Source of the DNA: Cercis canadensis
Taxonomy: Eukaryota > Streptophyta > Magnoliopsida > Fabales > Fabaceae
Reading direction: 5' to 3'
NCBI GenBank assembly: GCA_003255065.1
Contig: QAOA01002043.1
Span: 1 to 64,000, forward strand
Length of the DNA stretch: 64,000 bases
Shown in pieces: positions 61,480 to 64,000 of this stretch (its first letter is position 1; each line of letters opens with the position of its first letter). The position numbers and the translations under genes were made by a program. A model generated the notes under the pieces. That model was not told where the DNA came from, did not search any database, and was given only the letters and a program-made list of their open reading frames with translations.

Positions 61480-63009
61480 TTAGTCGCTGTACTTTTAGCC
61501 CTTCCCACAATTCACCTTCTGTGTGTGACTCCACACTCAAGAGTCAAATCCTGAGTTCGTCATAGTCACGATTCTTGCCAGGATTAGTAATATATTTAGA
61601 GTTTTTAATTCTTATTACTAGTAAAGAATTCAGATTACAAAGTTTTTCGATGTTCATTGCAAAACTAAAAGCAGAAAGGAGGAAGAAAATTGACATATAC
61701 ATGACTAGACTTTGTTTGGTTTGGAATTAGACTATCCCCAATTTTGCTATCATTCTGTCAAACATCACGCATTTTAAAGTTGGATTCTTGGCGCAGGAGT
61801 GAAGATAGCATATTCCAGGAACAATTATAATGTTCTGGAGAATCATGGAGTTTTCACGATCAAGCTGCTTTAAAATACTAGGACCTATCGTGTTTGCCAT
61901 AATTTGTTTATAGAGACATACAATCAACCAATTATGAAAGTCATCTAGACTTCAAGATCAAGCTGCTTTGAAATATATAAAATGAGAAAAAGACAAATAC
62001 TACAACATTCAATCGTGTTTGTGGTAATTTGCTTACAGAGACATCCAATCAACGAATTATGAAAAATTATCTACACTCAAACTATTTTTCAAATTACAAA
62101 TAAATATATAGAAAACCTCACTTCTTATGCGGAAGGCGATTGTTTTTCCATTTACCTTGTTTCAACTTGTCCTTAGATAGAACATAGCTTACGATCAACA
62201 TATATAGTCATAAGTCATACTAAAATTATCACTTCACTTTTTTAGTTAAATTGAGACAAATAAGAAATCATGCTATCGCTATATCTTATATGTTTAAATG
62301 GTAATATAAAAATTATCACTTATATTAGGCATTTTTGGCTCATGCTATTAAAAAAAAACCTTATTTGAAACTTCATAAACAAATGAGAGAAAAAAAAAAT
62401 TGATTTTTGCAAGGCAGAATTCAAAAAATCAATAAATATGAAAAAAATGACAAAGTCGTAGTTATAATAAAGAAACATTTTTTTTTTTTTTGTAATTGAA
62501 CCGTTACCATTTGTTGATTGATTTCAAATTTCCATGGGAATATTTTAACAGCTTAAATTAATCTAACATGTTTCACCCCTTTCCTAATAAAATTGTAATT
62601 ATTTTTCAATATGTTCCTTTTCTCTTTGAAACTAGTGACCCACACGAAAACATTTTATTTCCCTTTCTTTTTTCTTTGCTTATATTCTATTCCCTATTGC
62701 ATACATTCTGAGAATTAAATCCCATGAGCCAAATGAAGAACCCATTCAGAATCAATGCAGATACCATAAAATGTAAATTAGATTCTATCATCAACTTCAA
62801 ATGCAGAATTTCTTAGTTCTTCCCTTTTCTCTTTTTCTCGGTAATTCAGTCAAATACTTTTCCCTTTCACTTATCAAAAGCAAAAGATGAATAACAAAAA
62901 AAAAAAAAAAAACCCNCAAAAGATGAAAAAAAAAAAAAAAAAAAAAAAAACCCTCTCTTTTTATGATTTTGTTCTGGGTTGAAAATGGTGTCCTCAGCAA
63001 AGAAACAGT
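61480..63009. other. Intergenic region without a recognised gene
   Basis: AT-rich, with long A-runs near 62896-62950 interrupted by an N at 62916; CAAAAGATGA is repeated on both sides of that N. The last bases before 63010 should include the 3' UTR of the minus-strand SRC2-like gene. A weak direct repeat (GATCAAGCTGCTTT at 61859 and 61951) is present. Confidence 0.5.
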
Positions 63010-64000
63010 TTACTCATCGTCAAAGCCCAGATCATCCTCAACCTGATCTGCAGCGTCATCGGCAATCTTGTCCTCCACGTAGTCAGCACCTTCCACCAGT
63101 GCGATCCCACCCAAAGCACCTGCTACTGCCCCCACAGCCAATCCTGTCCCCATCCCGCCGAACTTGCTCTTCTTCTTCTCTTCCGCTGCCCCGTACCCTC
63201 CCTGATTGTACCCGTAATTTGGCTGACCGCCCTGGTTGTATCCGTAATTTGGCTGACCACCCTGGTTATAACCGTAATTTGGCTGACCATACGGTGCCGG
63301 TGGTGGCGCTGCACCATACCCACCACCGTACGGGTACCCAGAAGGAGGAGCTGCTCCATAGTACGAATCATGCGCCGGTGGTGGTGCGCCGTATGGATAA
63401 CCATATGGCGGTGGCGCACCGGGGTAATCCCGTGAGGCCGATGGTGGTGGCACACCATAAGGTGGAGCGTCATACTCCCCGCGCGCACGATAGCCTGGCT
63501 GTCTGATAGTGACCTTAACGTCAACCTTGCCATGTGGCCTACCCGATGGCCGCTTCAGCTTCAAGGAGAGGCTGGCTGGCTCGCCAATTCCGACGTCATC
63601 GTGAACCTCGCTAAGCTTGAGCTTAGCCGAGCCGATCAGCGGCTTGGTGTCCTTCTCGGATCCGGCGTGGACGACATCGATGTAGAGAGTGAAATCCTCG
63701 ACGGGACCCGGTGGCAAGGGAACGACAAGTGTCTCATCCCAATTGGCGTCGGTTTCGCCAGATTCGTCAACCTTGGTGGAGCATTNCGCTAAGCTTGAGT
63801 TTAGCCGAGCCGATCAGCGGCTTGGTGTCCTTCTCGGATCCGGCGTGGACGACATCGATGTAGAGAGTGAAATCCTCGACGGGACCCGGTGGCAAGGGAA
63901 CGACAAGTGTCTCATCCCAATTGGCGTCGGTTTCGCCAGATTCGTCAACCTTGGTGGAGCATTTGTTTTTGGGATCGACCCAAACGACGGCGTATGGCCT
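63010..64000 (-). CDS. SRC2-like C2-domain protein, 5' end cut by window
   Basis: Homologue of soybean SRC2 / Arabidopsis At1g09070, a cold-responsive C2 protein of endomembranes. The N-terminus is beyond 64000. Visible C2 part: [67 protein letters not shown]. Then a Pro/Gly/Tyr-rich linker, including three tandem [10 protein letters not shown] units (63195-63290), then [10 protein letters not shown], a Gly/Ala-rich hydrophobic stretch ([13 protein letters not shown]) and an acidic end, DLGFDDE-stop at 63010. The sequence 63609-63785 is repeated at 63787-63963 across an N at 63786; only one copy belongs in the gene. The copies differ by one silent base in a Lys codon. No intron is needed in the visible part. 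Confidence 0.88.
63195..63290 (-). repeat. 30-bp in-frame tandem repeat, three copies
   Basis: Three copies encoding [10 protein letters not shown] in the linker of the SRC2-like protein. At the DNA level GGTTGTA/GGTTATA and CCGTAATTTGGCTGACC recur every 30 bp. Likely to vary in copy number between alleles. Confidence 0.85.
63609..63963. repeat. 177-bp duplication across an N in SRC2 coding sequence
   Basis: 63609-63785 and 63787-63963 are nearly identical, with an N at 63786. Dropping one copy gives an uninterrupted C2 domain, so this is an unmerged contig overlap. Confidence 0.85.

Overview
This is nuclear DNA of a flowering plant, almost certainly a core eudicot. The evidence is AT-rich intergenic sequence, GT/AG introns, and genes whose closest relatives by recognition are Arabidopsis proteins. 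Two neighbours, an At5g52430-like gene and HCF106 (At5g52440), are also neighbours in Arabidopsis, so a piece of ancestral gene order survives. I cannot name the species.

Layout, left to right. (1) 1-1.8 kb: the 5' two-thirds of an LSI2/ArsB-type transporter gene on the minus strand, cut by the window edge. (2) 2.0-4.0 kb: four ~228-bp tandem repeats, one split by a hAT element. (3) 4.0-9.5 kb: MITEs and a long-TIR element carrying an orphan first exon of the oligosaccharyltransferase gene STT3A. (4) 9.9-13.6 kb: a second LSI2-like copy that is a pseudogene (one frameshift, one nonsense codon) but keeps a leader and TATA box. (5) 18.0-21.4 kb: At5g52430-like proline-rich protein (minus). (6) 27.2-30.8 kb: HCF106/TatB, six exons (plus). 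(7) 31.6-39.5 kb: the m6A writer subunit MTB/METTL14, six coding exons (minus), convergent with HCF106. (8) 39.7-52.4 kb: two near-identical ~6 kb segments, each holding a decayed Mutator-like element (MULE). (9) 53.0-54.9 kb: the BAHD acyltransferase DCR (minus). (10) 55-58.4 kb: small transposons. (11) 58.4-60.8 kb: a UPF0496 protein (minus). (12) 61.27-61.48 kb: a complete U5 spliceosomal snRNA gene (minus) with USE, TATA box, Sm site and 3'-end box. (13) 63.0-64.0 kb: an SRC2-like C2-domain protein (minus), cut by the right edge.

The genes do not form a pathway. They are ordinary housekeeping or development genes: thylakoid protein translocation, mRNA methylation, cutin formation, splicing, metalloid/silicon transport.

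Two general cautions. First, the window contains single-base Ns, and most are flanked by directly repeated sequence. This looks like contigs whose overlapping ends were abutted rather than merged, so the tandem MULE segment, a duplicated piece of an MTB intron and a duplicated piece of SRC2 coding sequence may be assembly or haplotype artefacts. Second, exon limits come from reading splice sites and protein similarity from memory, without transcripts or database searches. I found no clearly new biological system. The most notable items are the complete U5 gene, the exon-capturing TIR element, the hAT insertion with its empty site preserved in the sister segment, and the intact/broken LSI2 pair.
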